64,000 bases of DNA from Sediminibacillus massiliensis (GCF_900156915.1 NZ_LT732535.1:91624-155623); one strand, 5' to 3'. Shown: positions 8,403 through 19,111, counted from the first letter of the stretch. Numbers and translations are program-made. The notes: generated by a model not told the origin, from the sequence alone.

Positions 8403-9860
8403 ATGGTGAAAATTTATATTCAAGCTTCCGCTACCGAAAAAATCGGTGTAGTGGAAGATTCTGGTGATGTGAAAGAAATAATTATTGACCGACCCGGGAT
8501 GCAGGATAATGTCGGAAGCATTTACTTAGGAAAAGTCGTCAAAATAGAAAAAGGTCTGCAAGCAGCTTTTGTGGACATCGGAGAAGAGAAGCTTGGTTTC
8601 CTGCAAAAAAAGGAAATCCCGGCTTCGAGGAAGGAATCAACAGTCCGGTTGGAAAGTCTCGTAACAGAAGGACAGGCTGTCATCGTTCAAGTTAAGAAGG
8701 CGGCATATGGTAATAAAGGGGCGAGTCTTACATGCAACATTACATTGCCGGGTTTGGATGTCATCTATCTGCCGTATGGAGGCTATGTTGCTGTTTCAAA
8801 GAAAATAGAAGAACCGGCAAGGACAGATCTAAAACGGTTGGCAGGCGGGTTTATTGATGAACAAGAAGGCGCGATTTTCCGAACATCCGCCAAGGAGGTT
8901 CCATCTGAAAAATTGGAGATGGAATATAAGCGATTAAGACAGAGCTGGTACGAATTGACCGCCACGATAACGAAACGCAATCCCCCCATCCGTCTCTTTG
9001 AAGATGCCCAAATTCCGGACCGGATTATCAGGAGGTTCTCTTCAGGCAGCATGGAGACTATCCACGCAGACAGTGTTGAATTAGCCAATAAGATTAGGCA
9101 AAGGTATATAACGTTGGAAAAGAAGGTTCATTGGAATAAAGATTTGGAGGAACAATTGTCAGTCAATCAGCTGCTGATTGAGTCGATCGTTCCGAAAGTC
9201 CCCGTAAAGGGTGGCGCAGAGTTGTATATCGAGCAGACAGAAGCCATGGCCGTCATTGATGTCAACACGGCTGGTTATACAGGCAAACGCGATAAACAGC
9301 AGACAATTTTAAATGTCAACCTGCAAGCGACAGAAGAAATAGCCAGGCAAATCCGTTTGAGAAACATGTCCGGAATAATTATTGTTGATTTCATCAATAT
9401 GCAAAGTGAAGAGGATAAAAATGCAGTCATCGGACGTTTGAAAAAGGAATTGGGAACCGATCCGGTCCGGACGGAAATATACGGTTTTACCAAACTGGGT
9501 CTGTTGGAAATGACCCGCAAACGAGAGTCTCTGCCGTTAACTTATTTGTTGTCCGGTAAAATCAATCAGGGCTGTTTGCCTCTGACTTTGGAAACAAATG
9601 CTTATATGCTTGAACGGGAACTGCTGGCACGCCGAAGACAGGAGGCAGACGTCATAATAGTTTCCGTACCTGGTGAATTAAAACGGAAGCTTCGTCAATT
9701 GCTCCCATTGCAACGGCTGGCTGAAGGAGTGAATAAGTCTGTTTACTTGATAGAAGAGGAAAAAACTGATACATTTGAGATCGTCTTTACAGGAAGCGAA
9801 CAGTCAGCAAAGTTGTTTTTAACAAATAAAAACGATGATACTGTTGACAAACTTTTTTAA
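8403..9860 (+). CDS. rng: Ribonuclease E/G family endoribonuclease
   Basis: The product is 485 aa, the length of an RNase G-type enzyme without the RNase E scaffold domain. An S1-like RNA-binding domain (about 38-120) is followed by the AU and DNase I-like catalytic part. The two metal-binding aspartates are D286 (in MAVIDVNTAG) and D329 (in IIIVDFINM), 43 residues apart, exactly as D303 and D346 in E. coli RNase E. The zinc-link CPxC expected after about residue 375 is absent; this stretch reads SLPLTYLLSGKINQGC. B. subtilis has no member of this family and relies on RNase Y. It sits 13 nt after spoIVFB and just before rplU. Confidence 0.93.
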   Translation: MVKIYIQASATEKIGVVEDSGDVKEIIIDRPGMQDNVGSIYLGKVVKIEKGLQAAFVDIGEEKLGFLQKKEIPASRKESTVRLESLVTEGQAVIVQVKKAAYGNKGASLTCNITLPGLDVIYLPYGGYVAVSKKIEEPARTDLKRLAGGFIDEQEGAIFRTSAKEVPSEKLEMEYKRLRQSWYELTATITKRNPPIRLFEDAQIPDRIIRRFSSGSMETIHADSVELANKIRQRYITLEKKVHWNKDLEEQLSVNQLLIESIVPKVPVKGGAELYIEQTEAMAVIDVNTAGYTGKRDKQQTILNVNLQATEEIARQIRLRNMSGIIIVDFINMQSEEDKNAVIGRLKKELGTDPVRTEIYGFTKLGLLEMTRKRESLPLTYLLSGKINQGCLPLTLETNAYMLERELLARRRQEADVIIVSVPGELKRKLRQLLPLQRLAEGVNKSVYLIEEEKTDTFEIVFTGSEQSAKLFLTNKNDDTVDKLF

Positions 9861-9871
9861 TCTATGATAAC
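9844..9871 (+). promoter_or_regulatory. Candidate sigma-A promoter for rplU-prp-rpmA
   Basis: A perfect TTGACA -35 (9844-9849) lies inside the end of rng, with GATAAC (9866-9871) 16 bp downstream as a moderate -10. Confidence 0.55.
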
Positions 9872-9884
9872 ATCAGTATGTTAT

Positions 9885-9980
9885 TCATTGTAGCACCCAT
9901 TGCTACAACCGCTCAGAACAGGTTATTAAGTCAACAGAGTTGACACCTGAATGGCGAGTCTTAGTCTTAGAGGAGGTGCA
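9885..9980 (+). promoter_or_regulatory. Ribosomal protein L21 leader-like RNA
   Basis: Two stems precede rplU. TGTAGC (9889-9894) pairs with GCTACA (9902-9907). AGGT-GTCAA (9920-9923, 9930-9934) pairs with TTGAC-ACCT (9940-9948). Firmicutes carry an L21 leader motif at this position thought to mediate autoregulation; I assign it by place and two-stem shape, without a covariance search. Confidence 0.6.
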
Positions 9981-9983
9981 GTT

Positions 9984-10292
9984 ATGTACGCTATTATTGA
10001 AACTGGTGGTAAACAAGTCAAAGTTGAAGAAGGCCAAGCTATCTACGTAGAAAAAGTAGAAGGTGAAGTAGGCGATTCTGTTACTTTTGACAAAGTGCTT
10101 ATTGTTGGTGGTGACGATGTAAAAGTCGGCGCTCCTTTTGTAGATGGTGCTTCTGTTACAGCTAAAGTTGAAAAACAAGGCCGTGGCAAAAAAGTTACTG
10201 TTTTCAAATATAAGCCAAAGAAAAACTATCAACGCAAGCAAGGTCATCGTCAACCTTACACAAAACTTACCATTGACAAAATCAATGCATAA
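9984..10292 (+). CDS. rplU: 50S ribosomal protein L21
   Basis: The product is 102 aa, identical in length to B. subtilis L21. It begins [11 protein letters not shown](V/Y)KV and ends with the basic GRGKKV(T)[21 protein letters not shown] region typical of the family. A frame extending 33 nt upstream is rejected because ATG 9984 has a perfect AGGAGG site. It binds 23S rRNA in the large subunit. It is followed by prp and rpmA, the standard Firmicutes arrangement. Confidence 0.98.
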   Translation: MYAIIETGGKQVKVEEGQAIYVEKVEGEVGDSVTFDKVLIVGGDDVKVGAPFVDGASVTAKVEKQGRGKKVTVFKYKPKKNYQRKQGHRQPYTKLTIDKINA

Positions 10293-10304
10293 GGTTTTGA
10301 TTCG

Positions 10305-10942
<638 letters not shown>

Positions 10943-10950
10943 GGTGACAT

Positions 10951-10988
10951 AAAAAAGACTCTAGCCTGTTGGTTAGGGTCTTTTTTTT
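10951..10988 (+). terminator. Intrinsic terminator after rpmA
   Basis: A 10-bp stem with two G-U pairs (10957-10966 with 10971-10980) and a TGTT loop is flanked by A6 and followed by T8. Confidence 0.93.
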
Positions 10989-11031
10989 GGTCTATATCGT
11001 TTCATTCCGGTTTTAGTGGGGACTCTTTTTT

Positions 11032-11039
11032 GCTATAAT
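11032..11039 (+). promoter_or_regulatory. Extended -10 promoter for spo0B-obg
   Basis: TGCTATAAT, an extended -10 (TATAAT at 11034-11039), lies 30 bp before spo0B and just after the rpmA terminator. No clear -35 is present. Confidence 0.5.
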
Positions 11040-11068
11040 TTTCATATTACTGGTGGGGAGAGTTTAAA

Positions 11069-11617
11069 ATGAAATCGGAAGAAGTCATTAGCCTTTTGGG
11101 TAATTACCGGCATGATGTGTTGAATGAATTGCAATTATTGATGGGTTACGCATCGATGGGAAAACTGGAAAAAGTGCAGGAAAAGTTAAATTCTGTCGTT
11201 TCCTCATTCGAAAAAGAGAGGAATATTTCCAATCTGGGGATGCCTGAAACGGCTTTGTGGGCAATATGTTTCAATTGGAATTATGACAATTACCGATTGA
11301 ATTATCACGTTGGAAATATAAAGGAGAAACTTACCGGCCAGGATAGTATCATATTATCTTTGTTAAAAGAGATAATGGAAATAATGGACCGGTTCACCGA
11401 TCAGATGGAATTCTATGAAGGGGATTTAAGATTCCAAAGCGGGAATGGTAAAGAAGTATTGGCCGGTATGCAGCTCTCGTTTTCTGGTGTTTTCACCGAT
11501 TTATCCGGACTTAAAAAGCAATTGATTGCAGTCGGAAGCTTAGACAGCGTAAACATCATACCAATGGAAGACAATAAACAATGTACACTCGTCATGGATG
11601 TGCAACTGAAGAGGTGA
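11069..11617 (+). CDS. spo0B: Sporulation initiation phosphotransferase Spo0B
   Basis: The product is 182 aa. Spo0B passes phosphate from Spo0F to Spo0A in the sporulation phosphorelay. The N-terminal helical hairpin contains the phosphorylated histidine, H15, in NYRHDVLNELQLLMGY (equivalent to H30 of B. subtilis Spo0B). The C-terminal degenerate ATPase-like domain is weakly conserved, as usual. It is linked to obg with a 6-nt gap, the classic Bacillus spo0B-obg operon. Confidence 0.95.
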   Translation: MKSEEVISLLGNYRHDVLNELQLLMGYASMGKLEKVQEKLNSVVSSFEKERNISNLGMPETALWAICFNWNYDNYRLNYHVGNIKEKLTGQDSIILSLLKEIMEIMDRFTDQMEFYEGDLRFQSGNGKEVLAGMQLSFSGVFTDLSGLKKQLIAVGSLDSVNIIPMEDNKQCTLVMDVQLKR

Positions 11618-12904
<1,287 letters not shown>

Positions 12905-12957
12905 TTAATATGTGTCTCCGGTGTGTAATGTAAGAGGAAATTCAAAGGGGAATGAAG

Positions 12958-13407
12958 ATGCCTGAAAAAGAAGAACAATTCTATCTAGTGAGAAGCGACA
13001 TCCTGCCGGAATCGATGAAGAAAACAATCGAAGCTAAAGCGTTGATCGAAAGAGGAAAGGTAGAGTCAGTATTTGACGCGGTCAAACAGGTTGATTTATC
13101 AAGGAGCGCTTTTTATAAATACAGGGACGCGGTATTTCCATTCCAGGCAATGGTCAAAGAACGAATGATAACTTTGTTTTTTCACTTGGAAGACCGGACA
13201 GGTACCTTATCCAATTTACTTGCTACCGTCGCAGGAGCCGGCGGTAACATTTTAACCATTCACCAGACTATTCCCCTTCAAGGGAAAGCCAATGTCACCA
13301 TATCTCTGAATACCTCTGGGATGAACACAACCATAGAAAATTTGATACAGCAATTAAAGCGAATGGATTTTGTTGACAAGGTAGAAATATTAAGCACAGG
13401 AGCATAG
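12958..13407 (+). CDS. pheB: ACT domain-containing protein PheB
   Basis: The product is 149 aa. The family conserves the N-terminal FYLVR.D.LPE.M..T motif, an HTH-like [17 protein letters not shown] segment and a C-terminal ACT domain (about 75-148). It sits directly before pheA as in B. subtilis; a regulatory role in aromatic amino acid metabolism is likely but unproven. ATG 12958 is chosen over 12952 because the AAAGGGG site gives 7-nt spacing to it and only 1 nt to the other. Confidence 0.9.
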   Translation: MPEKEEQFYLVRSDILPESMKKTIEAKALIERGKVESVFDAVKQVDLSRSAFYKYRDAVFPFQAMVKERMITLFFHLEDRTGTLSNLLATVAGAGGNILTIHQTIPLQGKANVTISLNTSGMNTTIENLIQQLKRMDFVDKVEILSTGA

Positions 13408-13423
13408 ACAGGGGGAGTTATTT

Positions 13424-14281
13424 TTGTCGAAAAAGATTGGGTATCTGGGCCCTAAAGGAACATTTACCAAGATAGCTGTTGATTCCTTATTCAACGGAGA
13501 AGTGAAGAAGAGCTACGCTACGATCCCGGAATGCATTGACGGGGTTCAGAATGAAGAGATAGATATCGGTGTAGTGCCGTTGGAAAACGCCATTGAAGGT
13601 ACTGTACATTTGACCATCGATTATATGATTCATCAAGTAAGGCTGCCGATAATAGCAGAGATAGTCGTCCCGATTAAACAGCATTTACTTGTTAATGACA
13701 AATTTGACCAGTCACGTGACCAAATAGCAAATGTATACTCCCACAGTCACGCAATTGCACAATGTCATCAATACTTACATAAGCATTTGCCAGACGCGGA
13801 TATTCATTACACTACCTCAACCGGCAGTGCTGCTGAGTTTGTATCAGAGTCAGACGCCAGTAATGCTGCAATCGGCAATGAACTGGCCGCAGAAGAATAT
13901 GGTTTGACTATCCTTGCCAAAGATATACATGACTATGCAAATAACCATACACGATTTGCTGTACTTTCTAAAACTGGAGACCCGGTACAAATCAGGGAAC
14001 AAACTATCGAAACACAAAAAACGACTTTGATGATCACGTTGCCTAGTGATTATGCCGGAGCACTTCATCAGGTGCTGTCCGCGTTTGCCTGGAGAAAGAT
14101 GAACCTTTCTAAAATTGAGTCCCGGCCGATGAAAACGGGGTTGGGCAATTACTTCTTTATTATCGATGTCAACCAACCATATGACAGCGTCTTGTTTCCC
14201 GGGGTTCAGGCTGAATTGGAGGCTTTGGGCTGCAAGGTCACCATATTAGGCACTTATCCAGTATTTCATATGCACTTATAA
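13424..14281 (+). CDS. pheA: Prephenate dehydratase
   Basis: The product is 285 aa. It converts prephenate to phenylpyruvate in phenylalanine synthesis. The catalytic PDT domain runs from GYLGPKGTFT to NHTRFAVL (the conserved T-R-F motif). The C-terminal ACT domain (about 200-285) with the ESRP phenylalanine-binding motif provides feedback inhibition. There is no chorismate mutase domain. The start is TTG 13424, with GGGGGAG 6-7 nt upstream. A terminator follows immediately. Confidence 0.96.
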   Translation: MSKKIGYLGPKGTFTKIAVDSLFNGEVKKSYATIPECIDGVQNEEIDIGVVPLENAIEGTVHLTIDYMIHQVRLPIIAEIVVPIKQHLLVNDKFDQSRDQIANVYSHSHAIAQCHQYLHKHLPDADIHYTTSTGSAAEFVSESDASNAAIGNELAAEEYGLTILAKDIHDYANNHTRFAVLSKTGDPVQIREQTIETQKTTLMITLPSDYAGALHQVLSAFAWRKMNLSKIESRPMKTGLGNYFFIIDVNQPYDSVLFPGVQAELEALGCKVTILGTYPVFHMHL

Positions 14282-14286
14282 ATATT

Positions 14287-14318
14287 AGACCGGTCCATGA
14301 TTGGGCCGGTCTATTTTT
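14287..14318 (+). terminator. Intrinsic terminator after pheA
   Basis: A 10-bp GC-rich stem (14287-14296 with 14303-14312) has a 6-nt loop and T-rich tail. Confidence 0.9.
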
Positions 14319-14364
14319 GTATGGAAAAAATTTTTATGAAGTAATCAACCTTTTCGGGACATTC

Positions 14365-14395
14365 GCATATGTTGTTATTGAATTGTTCTATAAAT
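14365..14395 (+). promoter_or_regulatory. Possible sigma-E promoter for safA
   Basis: GCATATG (14365-14371) and CTATAAAT (14388-14395) loosely resemble the sigma-E -35 and -10 elements with 16-bp spacing (14-15 is usual). In B. subtilis safA is mother-cell expressed. The match is weak. Confidence 0.3.
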
Positions 14396-14437
14396 AGCCT
14401 AATTGATAATAGCTTTATAGAAGGGAGTTTCAGTATA

Positions 14438-15745
14438 TTGAAAATTCATGTCGTGCAAAAAGGCGAGACTCTATGGGAAATATCGAAGAAATACGGGGTC
14501 GATTTCAACGAATTAAAGCAAGTGAACTCACATCTTTCAAATCCTGATATGATTATGCCTGGAATGAAAATTAAAATTCCCGGCTCTTCAGTTCAAGTGA
14601 AAAAGCAGGGGACATTAGACAAGGAAATGAAAAAGTATCCTGCTGACAAAGCGAAAGAAAAAAAGGAAACAGCAAAACAGGAGATGCAAGAACAGTACGG
14701 AAAGGCAAAAGATAAAAAGCAGTCGGTTAAGCAGGGAATGGAAGATGCATACGAAAAGATGCATGGTAAATCACAAGACAAAAAAGACTTGCTGCAAGGC
14801 CTGAGCAGCAAAGCGAAGGGTATGAAGCCTTCCTTGAAGGATGAAGTGGATCAGCTTGCAGGGAAAGCTCAATCGATGAAAGAAGATATGAAAAAACCGC
14901 TCACGCACCACCCGTACAAAGATACGTCACCTAAGTCTATGCCAGTAATCAAAGAAGATGATGATAAGAAAGCAAAGAAAGAGCACTGGCCGATGAAACC
15001 GATGGACATACCGAAAGTGCCAATGATGGAGCAGCATATGGAAAAGTTTCCTACATCGATCAATATTCCGGAAATACCGAAATATACCAAGCCAAAAAAA
15101 CAAGATCAGCCGGAAACAGTAGCACCTGCTCACACCATGCCGCAGCAGCCTGTCATGCCATCTTATTACCCGGTGATGCCTTGCATACCTGTAAACCCGG
15201 TGCCGTATCCGGTACACACCCAGCCGAATCAGGTGATGGGCGCAGAATATGGAGGAGTGCATCATTACTACAATCCAAATTGCTATCCGGCAATGAATTA
15301 CCCGCAAACAATGCCTTTCGGTTCAGACTTAATGGAGTCATCATCTGAACCGCAAATGCCGCAAATGCCCCAGCAAGTGGCAGGTATGGGCACTTCGGAT
15401 TGTGGTTGCAGTGGTAAGAAGCCAGCTTCCTCTTTTCCGGATTATGATCCGAACTATGGTATGCATCAGGGAGGGTATCCAGCCCAAATGCTCCCGTATG
15501 GAAATGAAGGCATGCCATCTTCCCCATATCAGGGGCACCTGCCAGGCTTCGGTGGAGGATTCCAGCCGATGCATCAGCAGCCGGGAGGGTTCCAATATCC
15601 GGGATATCACCAGCAGCCTGGTAATCCGTTCCAGGGGGGATTTTATCCAGGCCAACAAATGCAGCCTGGTATGTCATCAGGTGATCAGGGTTTTTCCATG
15701 CCTTACCCACCATATTCCCGGGAAGAAGAGGAAGAAAGTGAATAA
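14438..15745 (+). CDS. safA: SafA-type spore coat morphogenetic protein
   Basis: The product is 435 aa. SafA directs inner coat assembly around the forespore. The N-terminal LysM domain (about residues 1-47: HVVQKGETLWEISKKYGV and MIMPGMKIKIP) binds the cortex. A lysine, glutamine and methionine-rich helical region (about 50-190) follows, then a proline, methionine, glutamine and glycine-rich tail with Y-P and HQQPG motifs. The start is TTG 14438 with AAGGGAG 10 nt upstream; the frame's upstream extension lacks a site and would precede the LysM domain. It lies after pheA, as in B. subtilis. Confidence 0.92.
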   Translation: MKIHVVQKGETLWEISKKYGVDFNELKQVNSHLSNPDMIMPGMKIKIPGSSVQVKKQGTLDKEMKKYPADKAKEKKETAKQEMQEQYGKAKDKKQSVKQGMEDAYEKMHGKSQDKKDLLQGLSSKAKGMKPSLKDEVDQLAGKAQSMKEDMKKPLTHHPYKDTSPKSMPVIKEDDDKKAKKEHWPMKPMDIPKVPMMEQHMEKFPTSINIPEIPKYTKPKKQDQPETVAPAHTMPQQPVMPSYYPVMPCIPVNPVPYPVHTQPNQVMGAEYGGVHHYYNPNCYPAMNYPQTMPFGSDLMESSSEPQMPQMPQQVAGMGTSDCGCSGKKPASSFPDYDPNYGMHQGGYPAQMLPYGNEGMPSSPYQGHLPGFGGGFQPMHQQPGGFQYPGYHQQPGNPFQGGFYPGQQMQPGMSSGDQGFSMPYPPYSREEEEESE

Positions 15746-16697
15746 GTCCAATATAAGAGACGGTCGATTTATTGATCGTCTCTCTTCCTTTTTAAAGTCA
15801 CAAGGTAATCTTACGGTCAAAGGATTGTCCCATATAAAACATGATGTGTATCAAATAAATACAGAGGGAAGCAAATATATATTGAAAGGAAATAAGGACT
15901 ATCATATCCTCGATCAACAATTGGAATTCTTTAAAAGATGTTCCTATCCAATTTTAATCAGGTTTGTTTCTTTCCCCAATGGGGAAGTTTTTTTATATGG
16001 TTTCGGTTTATATTGGACACTGGCCATATTTCAACCAGGTAGAGGGTTAGACTTTAGTTCACTCGATGACCGAGTAGAGGCAGTATCGGCAATTAGGATG
16101 TTTCATGATGACTGCAAGGGAATTGAATTGCCCGCACCGTTAATAAGGCCACCGCTGTATTTAAAATGGGAACAGCGCCTCAAACGTTGGAAAATTTCGA
16201 AAGAGACTGTCATACAGTTGGGATTTGAGAAACTGTGGAAGGATATATGGGAGGAATCCGCCAAACAGTTAAATATTCTTCACAAATTGGATTGGTATGG
16301 ATTGGAGAAAAAAGCTGTCGAAGAGCTGACTTGGATCCACGGGGATGTTGCTGCACATAACTTTTTACATGACGGAGCGTCAGGTAATACATTTCTTATC
16401 GATTTTGATTTACTTGCATTGTCACCGCAGATTTATGACTGGATTCAACTTGGACAAAGGTTTCTTCCATATATGAGCCATGACATCGGAAATCTGAAAC
16501 GTGAGCTGGCGATGGATTCGGAAGATTGGATTGTATGTGCTAATAACATTGCTTTTCCAAGTGACCTTATCCGTGAATGGTGGGTACTCATGTCAGAAGA
16601 ATCACCTCGGATAAATTGTATATCTTATTTGGATAGATTGTCGATTCAATGGGAATGGAGACGTGACTTTTTGAAAGAAGCAAGAAGTATGCTATGA
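15738..16697 (+). CDS. APH-fold kinase, spore coat (CotS/YsxE-like) family
   Basis: The product is 319 aa from GTG 15738, which overlaps the end of safA by 8 nt in another frame; AGAGGA precedes it. The aminoglycoside-phosphotransferase fold is shown by the Brenner motif HGDVAAHNF (H201, D203, N208) and the metal motif IDFD (D222). Such kinases are widespread in spore coats (CotS, CotI, YsxE). Overlap with safA suggests co-expression in the mother cell and a role in phosphorylating coat components. Substrate is unknown. B. subtilis does not have this gene at this place. Confidence 0.82.
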   Translation: MNKSNIRDGRFIDRLSSFLKSQGNLTVKGLSHIKHDVYQINTEGSKYILKGNKDYHILDQQLEFFKRCSYPILIRFVSFPNGEVFLYGFGLYWTLAIFQPGRGLDFSSLDDRVEAVSAIRMFHDDCKGIELPAPLIRPPLYLKWEQRLKRWKISKETVIQLGFEKLWKDIWEESAKQLNILHKLDWYGLEKKAVEELTWIHGDVAAHNFLHDGASGNTFLIDFDLLALSPQIYDWIQLGQRFLPYMSHDIGNLKRELAMDSEDWIVCANNIAFPSDLIREWWVLMSEESPRINCISYLDRLSIQWEWRRDFLKEARSML

Positions 16698-16729
16698 TAA
16701 ATTATTATTGAATGGGAAGGGGAATAACA

Positions 16730-17467
16730 ATGCAGGAAAAAGTAGAAAAAATTGTGGCATGGTTACAAGAAAAAATAAAAGAAGCAAATGTTAACGGGCT
16801 GTTGGTTGGTGTCAGCGGTGGGATAGACTCAGCTGTAGTAACCCATCTTATCAAGCGTGCAGCACCTGACAATTCCTTGGGAGTGATACTTCCATGTAAA
16901 AGTAATCCACAGGATATGGAGGATGCCAAAAAAGTAATCGACAGCGCAGGTATTAATTCCATCACTGTGGATCTTACTGAAACACATGAAGTCCTTTTCT
17001 CCAACATTCAAACTCAATTACGCGAACAACAAGATGAGAATGAAGACAGCCAGCAATTGGCTGATGCCAATTTACGTGCAAGGCTTCGTATGAGTACCTT
17101 GTATGCTTTGGCTGCTAATTACGGTTATCTGGTTGTTGGAACGGATAACGCTGCAGAATTTTATACCGGCTATTTCACCAAATATGGTGATGGCGGAGTA
17201 GACCTTGTCCCGCTTGTAAGCCTGGCTAAGGGTGAAGTACGGGAAATGGCCAAGTATCTTGGAGTGCCGGATGATGTTGTAAACAAAAAGCCAAGTGCAG
17301 GATTATGGGAAGGCCAGACCGATGAAAGCGAAATGGGTGTTACCTATGATACGATTGACAGGTATCTTAAAGGAGAGGAAATTCCGCAGGAAGACAAAGA
17401 TATTATCGAGCGGTTGCATAAAGCATCCGCGCATAAACGAGAGATAGCTCCAGGACCTTCGCTGTAA
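16730..17467 (+). CDS. nadE: Ammonia-dependent NAD+ synthetase
   Basis: The product is 245 aa. It amidates nicotinic acid adenine dinucleotide to NAD+ using ATP. The PP-loop is SGGIDS (about residues 28-33), and GTDNAAEFYTGYFTKYGDGG and KKPSAGLWEGQTDE are the substrate-binding motifs. No glutaminase domain is present, so free ammonia is the nitrogen donor. It is shorter than B. subtilis NadE (272 aa) and seems to belong to a different branch. ATG 16730 is chosen over 16712 because the GGGAAGGGG site lies between them. Confidence 0.93.
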   Translation: MQEKVEKIVAWLQEKIKEANVNGLLVGVSGGIDSAVVTHLIKRAAPDNSLGVILPCKSNPQDMEDAKKVIDSAGINSITVDLTETHEVLFSNIQTQLREQQDENEDSQQLADANLRARLRMSTLYALAANYGYLVVGTDNAAEFYTGYFTKYGDGGVDLVPLVSLAKGEVREMAKYLGVPDDVVNKKPSAGLWEGQTDESEMGVTYDTIDRYLKGEEIPQEDKDIIERLHKASAHKREIAPGPSL

Positions 17468-17516
17468 GATTTTACGGATGGGAAAGTCAGGAAACAGTGG
17501 GAACAGATAACTGATT

Positions 17517-17561
17517 AAAAAAACCTTCGTTACTCATTCTATTGAGTAAGGGAGGTTTTTT
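17517..17561 (+). terminator. nadE terminator hairpin containing the next gene's RBS
   Basis: TTACTCA (17530-17536) pairs with TGAGTAA (17543-17549) and A-rich AAAACCT (17520-17526) with AGGTTTT (17553-17559). T6 follows. The AGGGAGG ribosome-binding site (17549-17555) of the downstream lipoprotein gene lies in the 3' arm. Confidence 0.85.
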
Positions 17562-17564
17562 AAG

Positions 17565-18095
17565 ATGAAAAACGCATTTGCAAAATGCATTATGCTTGTT
17601 CCGTTTATTTTGGCTGGATGTATGCAGAATGAGAGTGATAATCGGATGATCGAAGAAGGTATGGAAGATTCGACGATGCCGATCAATTATGGAACCAAAC
17701 AGGAAGCGGAAAACAGTTTAGGGAATGAAGAAAAGGGAGACAGGTTTGAACAAGAGCAGGCCCAGCATTTGCATGATTTTCAGGAAGATATGGAGGCTCC
17801 TCACAATAAGCCTGATTCTTATAACAAAGAATTTTACAATGAAGAGGCATCGAAGATATCCAGTGAACTAAACAAATGGGATGAGATTAAAATCAGCCAG
17901 GTTTACGTCTCCGATGAAAGGATCATCGTTGCCTTACTGTTGAATCAAGAATTCGATGAACATTCCCCGAAAATCGCGGAACGTGTCGAAAGTCATGTGA
18001 AAGAAGTTTCTCCGGGAAAAGAGGTACTCGTCTATACTGGCGATATCTACTGGAACCAAATGAGAGATAATGACGGCCGTGATACATCCAGTTGA
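17565..18095 (+). CDS. YhcN/YlaJ (CoxA-like) sporulation lipoprotein
   Basis: The product is 176 aa. A signal peptide ends in lipobox LAGC with the lipidated cysteine at C19. A long acidic, Q/E/N-rich linker precedes a C-terminal YhcN/YlaJ-type domain (about 88-165: SSELNKWDEIKISQVYVSDERIIVALLL). It occupies the position of coxA, the cortex-associated gene after safA in B. subtilis, so a spore-membrane role is inferred. Its AGGGAGG site is embedded in the preceding terminator stem, so translation from read-through mRNA should be poor. The family call is moderately supported. Confidence 0.65.
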   Translation: MKNAFAKCIMLVPFILAGCMQNESDNRMIEEGMEDSTMPINYGTKQEAENSLGNEEKGDRFEQEQAQHLHDFQEDMEAPHNKPDSYNKEFYNEEASKISSELNKWDEIKISQVYVSDERIIVALLLNQEFDEHSPKIAERVESHVKEVSPGKEVLVYTGDIYWNQMRDNDGRDTSS

Positions 18096-18103
18096 TAACA
18101 AAT

Positions 18104-18138
18104 CCTTTACTGCTGTCTTGTATGCAGTAAGGGTTTTT
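18104..18138 (+). terminator. Intrinsic terminator after the YhcN-like gene
   Basis: CCTTTACTGC (18104-18113) pairs with GCAGTAAGGG (18124-18133), then T6. Confidence 0.9.
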
Positions 18139-18273
18139 TGTTTATTTTCTTCCTGTTGTAAAACTTTTTCCTGCCAGATTATTATGTTATAGTAAAGAAG
18201 GATAAATCCCTGATTTGATTGGGATTCAGCTTTTATATTTATTATAATTAGTTAGAAGAGAGGAGAATGTCCG

Positions 18274-19023
18274 ATGGCGGGTCATTCTAAATGGAAAAAC
18301 ATACAACGACGCAAAAATGCACAAGATGCAAAGCGCGGAAAAATATTTATGAAAATGGCTAAGGAAATTTTCGTTGCCGCCAAACAAGGCGGAGGGGATC
18401 CTGATATGAACCCATCTCTTCGCCTTGCAGTTGACAAGGCAAAAGCCAATAATATGCCTAATGACAATATCGATCGTGCTATCAAGAAAGCTACAGGAGA
18501 CTTAGAAGGGGTCAACTATGAAGAATTGACATATGAAGGCTATGGACCAGGCGGTGTAGCTGTAATGGTCCAAGTTTTGACAGATAATAAAAACAGAACA
18601 GCCTCCGAAATCCGGCATGCATTCAACAAAAATGGCGGGAATCTAGGGGAAAACGGCTGTGTGGCATTCATGTTCGACCGTAAAGGTTACATTGAAATCG
18701 ACCGAGAAACTACTGAAGCAGATGAAGATGAAATGCTGTTAGTAGCAATTGAAGCTGGTGCGGAAGAAATGGAAACAACCGATGAAACGTTTGAAATTTA
18801 TACAGATCCTGAAAGTTTCGGGGAAGTTAAAAGTGCCCTCGAAGAAAACGGCTATACTTTGGAAACAGCCGAAATTACCATGCTGCCTCAGACTTTATCC
18901 CCGTTAAGCGAAGATGATACGAAGAAAATGATCAGACTCGTAGAAACATTGGAAGATAACGAGGATGTACAGGATGTCTATCACAATCTTGATGCGGATG
19001 ATGAAGTGCTTGCACAGCTATAG
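18274..19023 (+). CDS. yebC: YebC/PmpR family (TACO1-like) protein
   Basis: The product is 249 aa. It starts [25 protein letters not shown], diagnostic of the family. The family was annotated as transcriptional regulators, but recent work ties several members to translation of difficult polyproline stretches; which applies here cannot be read from sequence. Three-domain length is normal. It has its own region upstream of 178 nt with a possible TTGTAA/TATTAT promoter (18156-18161, 18180-18185). Confidence 0.95.
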   Translation: MAGHSKWKNIQRRKNAQDAKRGKIFMKMAKEIFVAAKQGGGDPDMNPSLRLAVDKAKANNMPNDNIDRAIKKATGDLEGVNYEELTYEGYGPGGVAVMVQVLTDNKNRTASEIRHAFNKNGGNLGENGCVAFMFDRKGYIEIDRETTEADEDEMLLVAIEAGAEEMETTDETFEIYTDPESFGEVKSALEENGYTLETAEITMLPQTLSPLSEDDTKKMIRLVETLEDNEDVQDVYHNLDADDEVLAQL

Positions 19024-19042
19024 TTAATTTTATCAATGATTA

Positions 19043-19104
19043 CACCCCATGGATAATACTTTTATTTTCGGAAACACTGTTAATAGAAGAACATACATGG
19101 GGTG
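19043..19104 (+). promoter_or_regulatory. Inverted repeat bracketing the bofC promoter region and RBS
   Basis: CACCCCATG (19043-19051) is a perfect 9-bp complement of CATGGGGTG (19096-19104), which contains the bofC ribosome-binding site. A sigma-G-like TGGATA-N17-AACACTG (19050-19079) lies between, so a forespore transcript would lack the 5' arm. Confidence 0.55.
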
Positions 19105-19111
19105 ATTTATT

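Noticed and set aside
11022-11063. A fourth ribosome-binding-site-burying hairpin, before spo0B
   Set aside because: Only a 5-bp ACTCT/AGAGT complement across 30 nt is present, too weak to claim.
14369-14437. Upstream extension of safA
   Set aside because: It precedes the LysM domain, has no ribosome-binding site and covers the likely promoter.
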